From assembly GCA_964403325.1 (NCBI GenBank), contig CAYOFO010000001.1, positions 1 through 61,299 on the forward strand: a stretch of 61,299 nucleotides of DNA. The letters run 5' to 3'. This document shows positions 41,442 through 50,348 of the stretch, piece by piece. This DNA is from CAZQNF01 sp964403325 (GTDB lineage: Bacteria; Patescibacteriota; Patescibacteriia; Magasanikbacterales; GWA2-37-8). The notes beneath the pieces are model-generated. The model saw nothing but the letters and a program-made list of their open reading frames with translations. It searched no databases and was not told the origin of the DNA. A program made the position numbers and the translations under genes. Each line of letters begins with the position of its first letter. Positions within the stretch are counted from its first letter, which is position 1.

Positions 41442-42571
41442 AACGTGTATTGATTTTTTCCACGGCTTATTTTCCTTTTGTGGGTGGGGCGGAGGTGGCG
41501 GTAAAAGAAATTACTGATCGATTACCAGACTATGAGTTTGAAATGGTAACTGCTCTGTTGGATAAAAAGTTGCCGCGTCAGGAAAAAATCGGCGCTATTA
41601 TGGTACATCGCGTGGGCTGGGGGGTGCGATGGTTCGATAAGTTTTATCTCGCTCTTTTTGGCCATTATAAAGCCATGTCGTTGCACCGACAGGCGCCGTT
41701 TGCGAAAGCCTGGACAATTATGGCCAGTTACAATGGTTTTACAGCTTTAAATTTTAAACGTTTGAGCCAGGTAGGGTATCTGCTTACGCTCCAGGAAGGA
41801 GATACCAAAGCGCATATTTATAGTCGAGTCTGGTGGTGTTGGCTTTATTTTAAACAAATTTTTAGTGCTGCCACGGCCTTGCAGCCGATTAGTCATTATT
41901 TGCTCGACTGGGGTAAAGAGATGGGTTTTGCCGGTAAAGTTGCTGCAGTGATTCCTAACGGAGTGAATATGGGTCGATTTGTGCTCGCTGACGAAGAGCA
42001 GCGCATTGAGTACCGACAGCGTTTACGTGTTCAACACCATTTGCCGGACAATGCTAAAATTATTATTACTGCCTCGCGGCTGGTGAAGAAAAATGGGGTA
42101 AAAGATATTATTGAAGCTTTAATGTTTTTACCGAGCACGGTTTATCTGGCTATTGCCGGAACTGGTAAACTGGAGGCAAAACTCAAAAGTATGGTTAAAA
42201 AAAATCATTTGGAACAAAGAGTGTTGTTTTTGGGCCAAGTGGGTCATCGGGAGCTGCCGGAATTGCTCTGGGGGAGCAATGTCTTTTGTCGGCCGAGTCT
42301 ATCTGAGGGGTTGGGGAATGCTTTTCTTGAAGCTATGGCCGCTGGCTTGCCGGTAGTAGCTACGCGCGTGGGTGGCATTCCGGATTTTTTGACCGATGGG
42401 GAAACAGGGCTATTTGTACAGACAGGCAATCCGCAAGACGTGGCTGCCAAAATTCAAACTATTTTAACAGATGAAAAATTGATGAAGCATTTGGTGGTGC
42501 GGGCTATGGCGAGGGTAAAAGAGCGTTATAGTTGGGAAAGAGTGGCCGCGCAGATGCGGGAAGTTTTATAA
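41438..42571 (+). CDS. Glycosyltransferase, GT4 family
   Basis: A 377-residue GT-B transferase. N-terminal half STAYFPFVGGAEVAVKEITD (glycine-rich acceptor side); C-terminal half ASRLVKKNGVKDIIEAL and PSLSEGLGNAFLEAMAAGLP, with the EX7E pair, then ATRVGGIPDFLTDGETG. Retaining transfer from a nucleotide sugar to a growing glycan is expected. Translationally coupled to the decarboxylase gene by a four-base overlap. Donor sugar not readable. Confidence 0.85.
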   Translation: MKRVLIFSTAYFPFVGGAEVAVKEITDRLPDYEFEMVTALLDKKLPRQEKIGAIMVHRVGWGVRWFDKFYLALFGHYKAMSLHRQAPFAKAWTIMASYNGFTALNFKRLSQVGYLLTLQEGDTKAHIYSRVWWCWLYFKQIFSAATALQPISHYLLDWGKEMGFAGKVAAVIPNGVNMGRFVLADEEQRIEYRQRLRVQHHLPDNAKIIITASRLVKKNGVKDIIEALMFLPSTVYLAIAGTGKLEAKLKSMVKKNHLEQRVLFLGQVGHRELPELLWGSNVFCRPSLSEGLGNAFLEAMAAGLPVVATRVGGIPDFLTDGETGLFVQTGNPQDVAAKIQTILTDEKLMKHLVVRAMARVKERYSWERVAAQMREVL

Positions 42572-42576
42572 TAATT

Positions 42577-43731
42577 ATGAATATTTTACTGGCAGCGGAT
42601 ATTTTTCCTCCGGAATCGGGGGGGCCGGCGACATATGTGGTAACGCTCGCGCGTGAGCTGGTAGAGCGCGGGGACACAGTCACCGTTGTTTCCCTTAATC
42701 CAAATTCTGATAAAAACGTTTTGGACAAGCGTGTAAATTTGTTTTCGGTCAGGTTTAAAAATAAAATACTACGCTATAAACATTATTTGTGGCTACTGTT
42801 TAAACATGCTAAAAATAAGGATGTAATGTATGCGATGGGGCCAGTGAATGCTGGTTTTCTCGCCTATGTGATAGCGCGTTATTTGCGTCACAAAAAATTG
42901 ATTGTCAAAGTGGTGGGGGATTATGCCTGGGAGCAAGCGCGAGTAAAAGGATTAACGACGGATTCGATCGATGATTTTCAGAAAAAAAAATATGCGGGAA
43001 AGATCAATTGGTTACAGAAGATTGAGAGACGAGTGGTGCAAGCGGCTGATGCAGTGATCACACCTTCAAACTATTTGAAGAACATAGTGGTCGGGTGGGG
43101 GGCATCAGAAAATAAGACGCACGTGGTGTATAATGCGGTAGAACTGCCAAGCGATATACCGGTCATACACCACCCGTCGGAGCAATGGATAGTAACAGTG
43201 GCGCGTTTAACCCCCTGGAAAGGCGTGCGAGCTTTGATTATGGCCGTTCTCGAACTCAAAAAGACCATGCCTCATGTAAAGCTGAAGATTGTGGGTGATG
43301 GTCCGGAAAAATCGGCTCTACAATCGTTGGTGGTTGAGGCTGAAGCTGGGGAAATGGTGGAATTTTTGGGAAATGTGCCTCGTACGCAAGGTTTGTCGTA
43401 TATTCAGACAGCGAATGTTTTTGTGTTGAATAGTGGCTATGAAGGTTTCTCTCATGTCATACTCGAAGCTCAGGCTTTGGGGGTGCCGGTGCTGACTAGT
43501 CGAGTGGGCGGCAATCCGGAATTAGTGCCCAATGAACATCTTTTTGCTTTTAATGATAGAGAAGAAATAAAGAAAAAAATTGAAGAAGTGCTCAAGAGTC
43601 CGTTCCAGACCACCGGTCAGCCGGCAGAGATTATGCAAATCGATCATAAGCAGCCTCATTTTACTTCCTTTACGTTTGAAACAATGGTACAGGATACTAA
43701 AAAAATAATGGAGCAAATATGCGGCAAATGA
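42577..43731 (+). CDS. Glycosyltransferase, GT4 family
   Basis: From ATG at 42577 (the earlier in-frame start lies inside the preceding gene) the 384-residue product begins MNILLAADIFPPESGGPATY. Donor-side motifs are VTVARLTPWKGVRALI near residue 202 and NSGYEGFSHVILEAQALGVP near 285, with EX7E, then TSRVGGNPELVPN. The C-terminal tail is unusually long and ends in a helix. It starts five bases after the previous stop, part of the same operon. Cytoplasmic, membrane-associated, with unknown sugar. Confidence 0.85.
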   Translation: MNILLAADIFPPESGGPATYVVTLARELVERGDTVTVVSLNPNSDKNVLDKRVNLFSVRFKNKILRYKHYLWLLFKHAKNKDVMYAMGPVNAGFLAYVIARYLRHKKLIVKVVGDYAWEQARVKGLTTDSIDDFQKKKYAGKINWLQKIERRVVQAADAVITPSNYLKNIVVGWGASENKTHVVYNAVELPSDIPVIHHPSEQWIVTVARLTPWKGVRALIMAVLELKKTMPHVKLKIVGDGPEKSALQSLVVEAEAGEMVEFLGNVPRTQGLSYIQTANVFVLNSGYEGFSHVILEAQALGVPVLTSRVGGNPELVPNEHLFAFNDREEIKKKIEEVLKSPFQTTGQPAEIMQIDHKQPHFTSFTFETMVQDTKKIMEQICGK

Positions 43732-44735
43732 TGATCAGTCTTGATGCAAAAATATTTGATCCGCATTCCATGGTGGCGAAACGCATGGTAGCTTTGGGTA
43801 TTGACCGCGAACTCGTTATTGTAATCCCGTGTCAGACACGTAAAAGAGTACAATTGAGCCCGACGGTAGCTGTGGTTGGTTCGGGTGGTCGTAATAAGAT
43901 GATTCAATTTTTTTGTTTATTGCGGCAGTGTGGGCAGGTTTTGCGCAGCCAGGTATTTGATTCGCTGACGACCCAGGACCCATTTTTTATTGGGCTTATT
44001 GGTGTGTGGCTCAAAAAACAATTTTGTCTCCTACTTGAAGTCCAAATGCATGGCGATTTTTATAGTTCGTCGTACTATGTAAAAAGTGGTTTGGATAATT
44101 GGGTGCGTACCAGGTTGGGAAAATATGTATTGTGCCAAGCTGACCGGGTACGCGCAGTCAGTCAACGTGTGGCCCAAAGTTTGATAGGCTTGGGTCTTGA
44201 GCCTGAAAAAATAGTGCTCCAGCCAGTGGTAATTCCTCTTGTGACGATTGAACAGTATCAGCCAATTTTTGATGTGCACGAGCAATTTCCGCAGGCCAAA
44301 AAAATCGCCGTAGTCATGGGGCGGCTAGAGCCGATCAAAAATGTGCTGTGGTTGGTAGATGTGTGGCAAGACGTGGTGCGCGCTGAACCGAATTTTTTGC
44401 TCCTCATCGTGGGAGAAGGGAGTCAGAAAAAAGATATTAGTAGAGCGATTATCGAGTTAGGTTTGCAGCAGTCGGTACGTATTGTTGGTTTTACTTCTGA
44501 TCCATATTCGTACCTCAAAACAGCTGACGTGTTGCTTTTTCCTAGTCTGAGTGAAGGGTATGGCATGGTGGCCATGGAAGCGCGAGCTGCCGGTTGCCCG
44601 GTTATTATGAATGATGTGGGGGTGGGCAATTTTGAACTACAACCAAGTGAACGATGCAAAATAATACCAGTGGCACGGCGCAAGCAATGGGTTGAAACAA
44701 TTGTTGAAGTGCCGGTCAGAAAAAAAATAGTATGA
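43719..44735 (+). CDS. Glycosyltransferase, GT4 family
   Basis: A 338-residue GT-B enzyme overlapping the previous gene by 13 bases; a second ATG at 43728 is an equally good start. Acceptor half short (MISLDAKIFDPHSMVAKRMV); donor half VVMGRLEPIKNVLWLVDVW and FPSLSEGYGMVAMEARAAGC with EX7E. The product lacks part of the final helix seen in relatives, consistent with its length at the lower end of the family. Same operon, unknown specificity. Confidence 0.8.
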   Translation: MRQMMISLDAKIFDPHSMVAKRMVALGIDRELVIVIPCQTRKRVQLSPTVAVVGSGGRNKMIQFFCLLRQCGQVLRSQVFDSLTTQDPFFIGLIGVWLKKQFCLLLEVQMHGDFYSSSYYVKSGLDNWVRTRLGKYVLCQADRVRAVSQRVAQSLIGLGLEPEKIVLQPVVIPLVTIEQYQPIFDVHEQFPQAKKIAVVMGRLEPIKNVLWLVDVWQDVVRAEPNFLLLIVGEGSQKKDISRAIIELGLQQSVRIVGFTSDPYSYLKTADVLLFPSLSEGYGMVAMEARAAGCPVIMNDVGVGNFELQPSERCKIIPVARRKQWVETIVEVPVRKKIV

Positions 44736-45781
44736 AATTGCTTATTTTAACACAAAAAGTAGATAAAAATGATGAAGCGCTGGGGTTTTTTCATGCCTGG
44801 ATTCAAGAACTGGCACAGTATTGTACCGAGCTCACGGTAGTGTGTCTTGAAAAAGGGGAATATGATTTGCCGCCTCATGTACGAGTGCTGAGTTTGGGGA
44901 AAGAGCAAAAAAAATCTCATCGGCAATATATAACTCGCTTTTATAATTTTATCTGGCGAGAACGTAAAAAATACGACAGCGTTTTTGTGCATATGAATAA
45001 AGAGTATGTGCTCTTGGGTGGGTTGCTCTGGCGATTTATGAAAAAACGAGTGGTTTTTTGGTATACCCACCCTGCGGTCAATTGGAGTTTACGTTTAGCG
45101 GTTGGTTTAAGTTCGTTGGTGGTTACCTCTCACTCCCTGGCTTGTGGAGTGAAGAGCTCTAAGGTGCAGGTGTTAGGTCATGGTATCGATACTGATCTTT
45201 TTTGTAAAGTTTTTATAGAGCGGTCGAAAACCCAGGTAACGCAACTTTTGTTTTTGGGGCGAATTGCACCGGTGAAAAATGTGGTTCAGCTGGTGTCGGC
45301 TTTTGCCGAGCTCAACAAAACCGGTGGAGAATATTTTTTGCATATTGTGGGTAGTGCTTTGCCTCGGGATAAAAGTTATAATGAGGAAGTGGTAGAAAGA
45401 ATAGCGTCTTTGGGTTTGGTAGATCGGGTGCATTGGTGGGGAGGAGTTAAGCCCAGTGCTGCGGTAGATTTTTATAACCGGAATGATATCTTTATTAATC
45501 TGACGCGGACCGGGAGTTTTGATAAGACTATTCTTGAAGCTATGGCCAGCGGGTGTTTGGTGGTAATATGTAATCGCGCGTTTGAAAGTGTTTTGGGACC
45601 AGAACTGGCCGCTTTCCTTTTATTTAAAGAGAATGATTCAAAAGATTTGGCGCAGAAGATTTTTTATCTAAGCAATCTTTCTCAGGAAAAGCAAGAAGAT
45701 ATTCGTCGTCAACTTCGTAGTATTGTAGTGGAACGCTATAGCTTAAAACAGCTTATTTTACGTCTTTGCCAACTTTTTTAG
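44732..45781 (+). CDS. Glycosyltransferase, GT4 family
   Basis: A 349-residue GT-B transferase coupled to the previous gene by an ATGA overlap. The acceptor domain begins MKLLILTQKVDKNDEALGFF; the donor domain shows FLGRIAPVKNVVQLVSAFAE near 172 and LTRTGSFDKTILEAMASGCL near 255. In the latter the first acidic residue of EX7E is replaced (GSFDKTILE), a variation seen in some GT4 members that could affect activity or specificity. C-terminus ends in a helix RQLRSIVVERYSLKQL. Role in glycan assembly inferred from place. Confidence 0.8.
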   Translation: MKLLILTQKVDKNDEALGFFHAWIQELAQYCTELTVVCLEKGEYDLPPHVRVLSLGKEQKKSHRQYITRFYNFIWRERKKYDSVFVHMNKEYVLLGGLLWRFMKKRVVFWYTHPAVNWSLRLAVGLSSLVVTSHSLACGVKSSKVQVLGHGIDTDLFCKVFIERSKTQVTQLLFLGRIAPVKNVVQLVSAFAELNKTGGEYFLHIVGSALPRDKSYNEEVVERIASLGLVDRVHWWGGVKPSAAVDFYNRNDIFINLTRTGSFDKTILEAMASGCLVVICNRAFESVLGPELAAFLLFKENDSKDLAQKIFYLSNLSQEKQEDIRRQLRSIVVERYSLKQLILRLCQLF

Positions 45782-45792
45782 TTTATAAAAAC

Positions 45793-46611
45793 ATGTTAAA
45801 GCAAAATTGGGTTTTTACTTTCAAACAGAATTTAAAGCAAGTGGTTATTTTTTGGCTATCTTTGTTTTCGGATGGGAGCAATCTTCGTGATCGGGCCAGT
45901 ATTTTAATGTATCATTCAGTTGGGGAAAACAAAGCTTTTTTTACCGTAAAAAAAGCCAATCTCGAGCGGCAGCTAGAATATTTGCATAAGCAGAATTTCA
46001 AAGTCATCCTTCTTTCAGAATTGATTAAAAAAATACATCGCCGAGAAGATATTTCCCGAAATGTCGTTATTACGTGCGATGATGGGTTTAAAGACTTTTA
46101 CACCACCTTTTTTCCGCTGTTAAAGAAATTTAATTTTAAAGCTACTGTTTTTATCGCTACCGGTTTCATTGGCGCGTCGTTTACAAATTCCGAAGGTATT
46201 AGATTACCAACCATGACTCGAGGCGAACTAAGCGAACTTCAATATTCTGGTTTGGTTGAACTTATGCCGCATGCCCATACTCATCCAGATTTTGATCGTA
46301 TTAAATTTGAGGTTGCGCAGGATGAGATAAAACAATCGGTTGATGTTTTAACATCTGTGACCGGGCAGACAAAAGATCTTTTATTCTCTTTTCCAAGAGG
46401 TCGATATACTCAAGAAATACTAGAATACTTGAGGTCAACACAGATTTTTATAGGTGCGGTGAGTGTGACGCCAGGTCTAGTGCGTACAGGATCAGATTTA
46501 TTTTGCTTGCCTCGTAATCCGGTAGATTCACTCACGTCTTTTTTGGAATTTAAAAGTAAGTTCTCGAATGTTATCGAGCACTATAATTTCTTTAAAAAAT
46601 GTCTCAAGTAA
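45793..46611 (+). CDS. NodB-type polysaccharide deacetylase
   Basis: From ATG at 45793 the protein has 272 residues and no clear signal peptide. Deacetylase motifs are in order: ILMYHSVGENKAFF, VVITCDDGFKD (catalytic Asp and metal Asp), MPHAHTHPDFD (metal His pair) and FSFPRGRY. The family removes N- or O-acetyl groups from sugars. The first motif has Cys in place of the usual Phe before DDG. Absence of an export signal suggests it acts on a lipid-linked or nucleotide precursor inside the cell. It overlaps the following methyltransferase gene by 13 bases. Confidence 0.8.
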   Translation: MLKQNWVFTFKQNLKQVVIFWLSLFSDGSNLRDRASILMYHSVGENKAFFTVKKANLERQLEYLHKQNFKVILLSELIKKIHRREDISRNVVITCDDGFKDFYTTFFPLLKKFNFKATVFIATGFIGASFTNSEGIRLPTMTRGELSELQYSGLVELMPHAHTHPDFDRIKFEVAQDEIKQSVDVLTSVTGQTKDLLFSFPRGRYTQEILEYLRSTQIFIGAVSVTPGLVRTGSDLFCLPRNPVDSLTSFLEFKSKFSNVIEHYNFFKKCLK

Positions 46612-47246
46612 TTGATTTTCTTCGTCAGATCTTGCGCGGTAAAACTATTTATCGAGTTCTTTTTAATTGGCAAGTGAGACAATTGACCCAACCAATAAGT
46701 GGTCCTGTCCTTGATTTAGCGAGTGGATGGTGTCCCAGTTATTTACGTTACTTACCGCCATCTATTCAACTTGTTAAAACTGATTACCCCTGGCGCCAGG
46801 GGATCGATACGGTAGTTGATATTAACCAAAATCTTCCTTTTGCAAATGAAAGTTATAGCACAATTTTTTTCTTTAATGCTTTGTATATAATTAAAAAACG
46901 AGATTCCTTTTATGAGGAAGTATTTCGAATTTTGCGCCCAGGAGGTCAAATTATTTTGTCCATGCCTTTCGTTTCTTCGGAAATCTCTGAGCCTGATGAT
47001 TATGTGCGTCTTACCGCGCAAGGATTGCGTACTGAGTTGATGCAGGCAGGTTTTCGTGATGTTGTTATCAAACGTTTTGGTGAGCGCTGTACTGCGAGCG
47101 CATATTTACTCCATCCTTTTTATTATTTTAATTTTATTCGTTGCCTGGTGTATGCTCTTGCGATGGTGGGAGACAAACTTATTCCAAAAAAATTAAAAGA
47201 TCAGCACCCAACGCCGCTTGGTTATATGGTCATAGCCAAAAAATAG
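46599..47246 (+). CDS. SAM-dependent methyltransferase (class I)
   Basis: A 215-residue methyltransferase: motif I PVLDLASGWCPSYLRYLPP near residue 36, KTDYPWRQGIDTVVDI, motif IV TIFFFNALYII, and EVFRILRPGGQIILSMPFVS, the post-motif typical of Methyltransf_11. The acidic residue at the end of beta 2 (TDYP) fits. A hydrophobic stretch near residues 170-195 (FYYFNFIRCLVYALAMVG) may bind the membrane. Likely methylates a glycan intermediate; inferred from operon context. Confidence 0.8.
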   Translation: MSQVIDFLRQILRGKTIYRVLFNWQVRQLTQPISGPVLDLASGWCPSYLRYLPPSIQLVKTDYPWRQGIDTVVDINQNLPFANESYSTIFFFNALYIIKKRDSFYEEVFRILRPGGQIILSMPFVSSEISEPDDYVRLTAQGLRTELMQAGFRDVVIKRFGERCTASAYLLHPFYYFNFIRCLVYALAMVGDKLIPKKLKDQHPTPLGYMVIAKK

Positions 47247-47251
47247 TCATT

Positions 47252-48388
47252 ATGAAAATATTTTATCTTGCTAATATTCGTCTGCCTACGGAAAAAGCTC
47301 ATGGGATTCAGATTATGAATATGTGTGCTGCCTTTGCTGTGTGTGGCGTAGAGGTTGTGCTTATCGTGCCGCGGCGAAAAAATAGTATTAAGGATAACCC
47401 ATTTCATTTTTATACTATTAAACCAAGTTTTACAATAATATATTTACCTTGCTTAGACCTTATTCCCTTTGAAAAATGGTTGGGTCGGGCAGCTTTTTAT
47501 ATTCAGTCGCTGAGTTTTTTAATGGTCTGTAGAGTCTATGCTCTTTTTAAAAATTATGATTATATCTACACAAGAGACTTGTGGGTAACCAGTTTGTTTA
47601 CCTCGGTGATTCTTGAATTACATACTATTTCAGGTAGAATTAAAAAAATGCTGAGTTTGTGGAAAAAACATTTGAGTAAATGTATAGTTCTGACCCAGGC
47701 CATGGCGCGTGACCTGGAACATATAGGTTTCCTCCCCTCACAAATAAAAGTGGCGCCTGATGGGGTGGATTTGCCACGATTTCAGGTTGGTGAAACAAAA
47801 ACAGGCGCTCGGGAAAAAGTTGGTTTACCGAATGACAAAATATTGCTAGGATACGTGGGTATGCTGCGGACTATGGGTGTAGAAAAAGGCCTCAGCATAC
47901 TGGTACAAGCATTGGTTGGGCTCAGTGAGCAGGTTTGCCTTGTGGTGGTGGGTGGCCATAATGACGATATTTTTGCCTACCAGACATTGGCATGTTCGCT
48001 CGGCGTAGAAGATCGAGTGTTCTTCGTAGGCCAGGTGCCACACGCCATGATCCCGGTATATTTGAGGAGTTTTGATATGGTAGCTGCCCCTTTTCCGCCT
48101 ACGGAGCATTATATGCATTATATGTCGCCGCTTAAATTATTTGAGTATATGGCGAGCGGTAAGCCTATTATTGCCTCTGATTTACCGAGTATGCGCGAGG
48201 TCTTGAACGAAGAGGGCGCGTTTTGGGTGAAAGAGCATAATGCGGACGTCTGGCGCGAGAAAATAGCGTACGTGTTGCTTCATACTGCTGAGGCAGAACA
48301 AAAAGCAGTAATTTCTTATGAGGGGGTAAAAAAATTACAATGGCAAGATCGGGCAGAGCGGATAATAGATTTTTTGCAGAAGAGATAA
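47252..48388 (+). CDS. Glycosyltransferase, GT4 family
   Basis: From ATG at 47252 (the upstream frame lies in the methyltransferase gene) the protein has 378 residues and begins MKIFYLANIRLPTEKAHGIQ, common among GT4 enzymes with a short histidine-containing loop. The donor half has VGMLRTMGVEKGLSILVQAL near 203 and MSPLKLFEYMASGKPIIASD near 295, in which the EX7E is replaced by the KLFEYM variant usual for this subgroup. It begins five bases after the methyltransferase. Unknown donor. Confidence 0.85.
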   Translation: MKIFYLANIRLPTEKAHGIQIMNMCAAFAVCGVEVVLIVPRRKNSIKDNPFHFYTIKPSFTIIYLPCLDLIPFEKWLGRAAFYIQSLSFLMVCRVYALFKNYDYIYTRDLWVTSLFTSVILELHTISGRIKKMLSLWKKHLSKCIVLTQAMARDLEHIGFLPSQIKVAPDGVDLPRFQVGETKTGAREKVGLPNDKILLGYVGMLRTMGVEKGLSILVQALVGLSEQVCLVVVGGHNDDIFAYQTLACSLGVEDRVFFVGQVPHAMIPVYLRSFDMVAAPFPPTEHYMHYMSPLKLFEYMASGKPIIASDLPSMREVLNEEGAFWVKEHNADVWREKIAYVLLHTAEAEQKAVISYEGVKKLQWQDRAERIIDFLQKR

Positions 48389-48391
48389 AAT

Positions 48392-48880
48392 ATGTTTTTT
48401 TTAAAAAAATTATTGTGGTACATGGTTGATCGAGGTCAAGAACTGGTCAACCGGATGCGTGCTATGGTGTGGTGTCTGCTGCTTCCTGGGCCGTCCAAGG
48501 GGTTGCGCGTTTTGGGAAAAATATGGGTTGATCCAGTGTATAATCTTTTTGTCGGAGAAAATGTGGTGCTGAACGAAGGAGTGTATATTAATGCTCGTGC
48601 CAAAGTTTTTATTGGTGATAATGTTCATCTGTCTTCGCATGTGATAATTCATGCTGGCAGTTTGGATTTGACCCGGGCGGATCGGCCGCATCAGGCGCAG
48701 AGTGTAGTAATAGAAGAGGGGGTATGGGTAGCGTCCGGGGTCATTATTAATCCGGGTGTGACCATCCACCAGGGGGCAGTGGTTGGTGCCGGGGCAGTGG
48801 TTACTTCTGATATTCCAGCCTATACACTATGTGCGGGTGTTCCGGCTCGAGTTATCCGCACCCTGCAGAAAGGTAGTTGA
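48392..48880 (+). CDS. Hexapeptide-repeat acyltransferase (left-handed beta helix)
   Basis: A 162-residue protein with a basic helical start and then hexapeptide repeats: FVGENVVLNEGVYINARAKV, FIGDNVHLSSHVIIHAG, VVIEEGVWVASGVIINPGVT, IHQGAVVGAGAVVTSDIPAY. The His in VIIHAG is at the place used by acetyltransferases of the Maa/WcaF/NodL kind to activate the sugar hydroxyl. Ends TLCAGVPARVIRTL as is usual for the family. Likely adds an O-acetyl group to a sugar in the glycan, the reverse of the nearby deacetylases. Starts three bases after the GT4 gene. Confidence 0.85.
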   Translation: MFFLKKLLWYMVDRGQELVNRMRAMVWCLLLPGPSKGLRVLGKIWVDPVYNLFVGENVVLNEGVYINARAKVFIGDNVHLSSHVIIHAGSLDLTRADRPHQAQSVVIEEGVWVASGVIINPGVTIHQGAVVGAGAVVTSDIPAYTLCAGVPARVIRTLQKGS

Positions 48881-48882
48881 GT

Positions 48883-49644
48883 ATGAGAGTGATAAAAAAT
48901 ATTTTTGGTTTTAAAACTCTGAACTGTGTTTTAGAACGGCCGAGCCAGGTAGAAACGCTTAAAAAACATTTTAGTCGTATTCAATTTTTGTCGTATGAAC
49001 CTTTGGTTTTAGATGATTTTTATTGTCGGCAGAAGCTAACCACAGTGATTGACTTAACGCTCGGCGAGACGGAAGTATTTCAGCGTTTCAATAAAACTTG
49101 CCGTAATGAAATTCGTCAGAGTGCAAAAATACCCGAGCTGTCGTTCATTGGTCAGCAGGATTTTGTACCGGCGGCGGCCTATGCGGTATACGCCCAGCAT
49201 GAATACGCCCAGCAGCGAGTACCAGAGCGTGTGGCAGAATTTAAGGGATGTCATTTTTTTTATGCTCAATACCAAGGAGTGGTGATTGCTACCGTCACTG
49301 TTTATGAAACAGAACAGTATTTGCGAGTAAAGACGATTAGTTCTTTGCGGTTGGATTCGGCGCCGGCCATAATAAAAATTATTTCTCTTGCCAGTCGATC
49401 TTTAATCTGGGAAATATGCCGCTATGGCTTGGCTCACAAAAAACGAGGAGTTGATTTGGCCGGGGTTAATTTGGTGGAAGAAGCGAAGCAAGGGATAACC
49501 CAGTTTAAATTGAGTTTTGGTGGAGGTATGGTTCCAGAGTATACGTATATTTATAAATCACGTTTTTTTCGCGCGGCGGAAAAAATGGTGGGTATCCGAC
49601 TGTTTTGGAAACGTTTTTTTTATACTTGGTTGAAAAAAATATGA
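48883..49644 (+). CDS. FemAB/GNAT-fold aminoacyl- or acyl-transferase-like protein
   Basis: From ATG at 48883 (a TTG at 48877 overlaps the previous stop) the protein has 253 residues. It shows the pattern of FemAB-related GNAT proteins: TTVIDLTLGETEVFQRFNKT, CRNEIRQSAK (the helix that packs on the acceptor), FFYAQYQGVVIATVTVYE (core beta strands) and VDLAGVNLVEEAKQGITQFK, then LSFGGGMVPEYTYI, typical for the C-terminal end. The family moves aminoacyl or acyl groups, often to peptidoglycan or to sugar amines. Located between an acyltransferase and a deacetylase, it may decorate a sugar. Substrate not decidable. Confidence 0.65.
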   Translation: MRVIKNIFGFKTLNCVLERPSQVETLKKHFSRIQFLSYEPLVLDDFYCRQKLTTVIDLTLGETEVFQRFNKTCRNEIRQSAKIPELSFIGQQDFVPAAAYAVYAQHEYAQQRVPERVAEFKGCHFFYAQYQGVVIATVTVYETEQYLRVKTISSLRLDSAPAIIKIISLASRSLIWEICRYGLAHKKRGVDLAGVNLVEEAKQGITQFKLSFGGGMVPEYTYIYKSRFFRAAEKMVGIRLFWKRFFYTWLKKI

Positions 49645-50348
49645 TTATCGTATTGGCGTATCATTCGGTAGCTCCGGGTAGCGACTATGCTTACGCTGTA
49701 AGTCCAGAAGATTTTCGTTGGCAGTTGCAATATTTAAAGCAGCGGTGTTTTCAATTTATTACCATCCAGGCGTTTGAAACTATATTACGTTCCGGTACTA
49801 CTCCGGATGGGAATTATGCTGTGGTAACGTTTGATGATGGATATAGGGATAATTGGCAGTATGCTTGGCCGATTTTGCAAGAAATGGAGATTCCGGCGAC
49901 GATTTTTTTGATCAGTAACCTGATTGGCAAAACAATGAATGGAATGAGCATGCTCTCTTTGGCTGAAATTCAATCGTTGCAGGCTGCGGGGGGTATAGAT
50001 TTTGGTAGTCATACCCAAACTCATTATTTTATAAATAGCACGGACGTATCCGCTGTTCAAAAAGAACTTGCTGCTTCAAAGCAAGATCTGACGCAGTGGC
50101 TGGGGCAAGAGATACGATATTTTGCTTATCCCAAGGGCAAGTATGCCCCAGCTAATCTATCGGCAGTGAGAAATTGTTATGCTCTCGCGTTTGCAACGGA
50201 TGGGTTGATAGAAAAAGTATCCCGTATTGACCCGATTTTGGTGCCGCGCGTGACCTTGTCAAAATATATGTCTCGAAACAAGTTTATTTTGAGTACGAAA
50301 CAATGGTTTTGGTGGTTGAAAAAAATAAAAAAATATGCCACTCGTTAG
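49641..50348 (+). CDS. NodB-type polysaccharide deacetylase
   Basis: A 235-residue deacetylase from ATG at 49641, overlapping the previous stop (ATGA). Motifs: VLAYHSVAPGSDYAYAVSPE, VVTFDDGYRDN (catalytic and metal Asp), FGSHTQTHYF (metal His pair), FAYPKGKY. No signal peptide. All metal ligands are in place, so it should be active on an acetylated sugar. It is more canonical than the other deacetylase at 45793. Its end overlaps the GT2 gene by 14 bases. Confidence 0.85.
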   Translation: MIIVLAYHSVAPGSDYAYAVSPEDFRWQLQYLKQRCFQFITIQAFETILRSGTTPDGNYAVVTFDDGYRDNWQYAWPILQEMEIPATIFLISNLIGKTMNGMSMLSLAEIQSLQAAGGIDFGSHTQTHYFINSTDVSAVQKELAASKQDLTQWLGQEIRYFAYPKGKYAPANLSAVRNCYALAFATDGLIEKVSRIDPILVPRVTLSKYMSRNKFILSTKQWFWWLKKIKKYATR

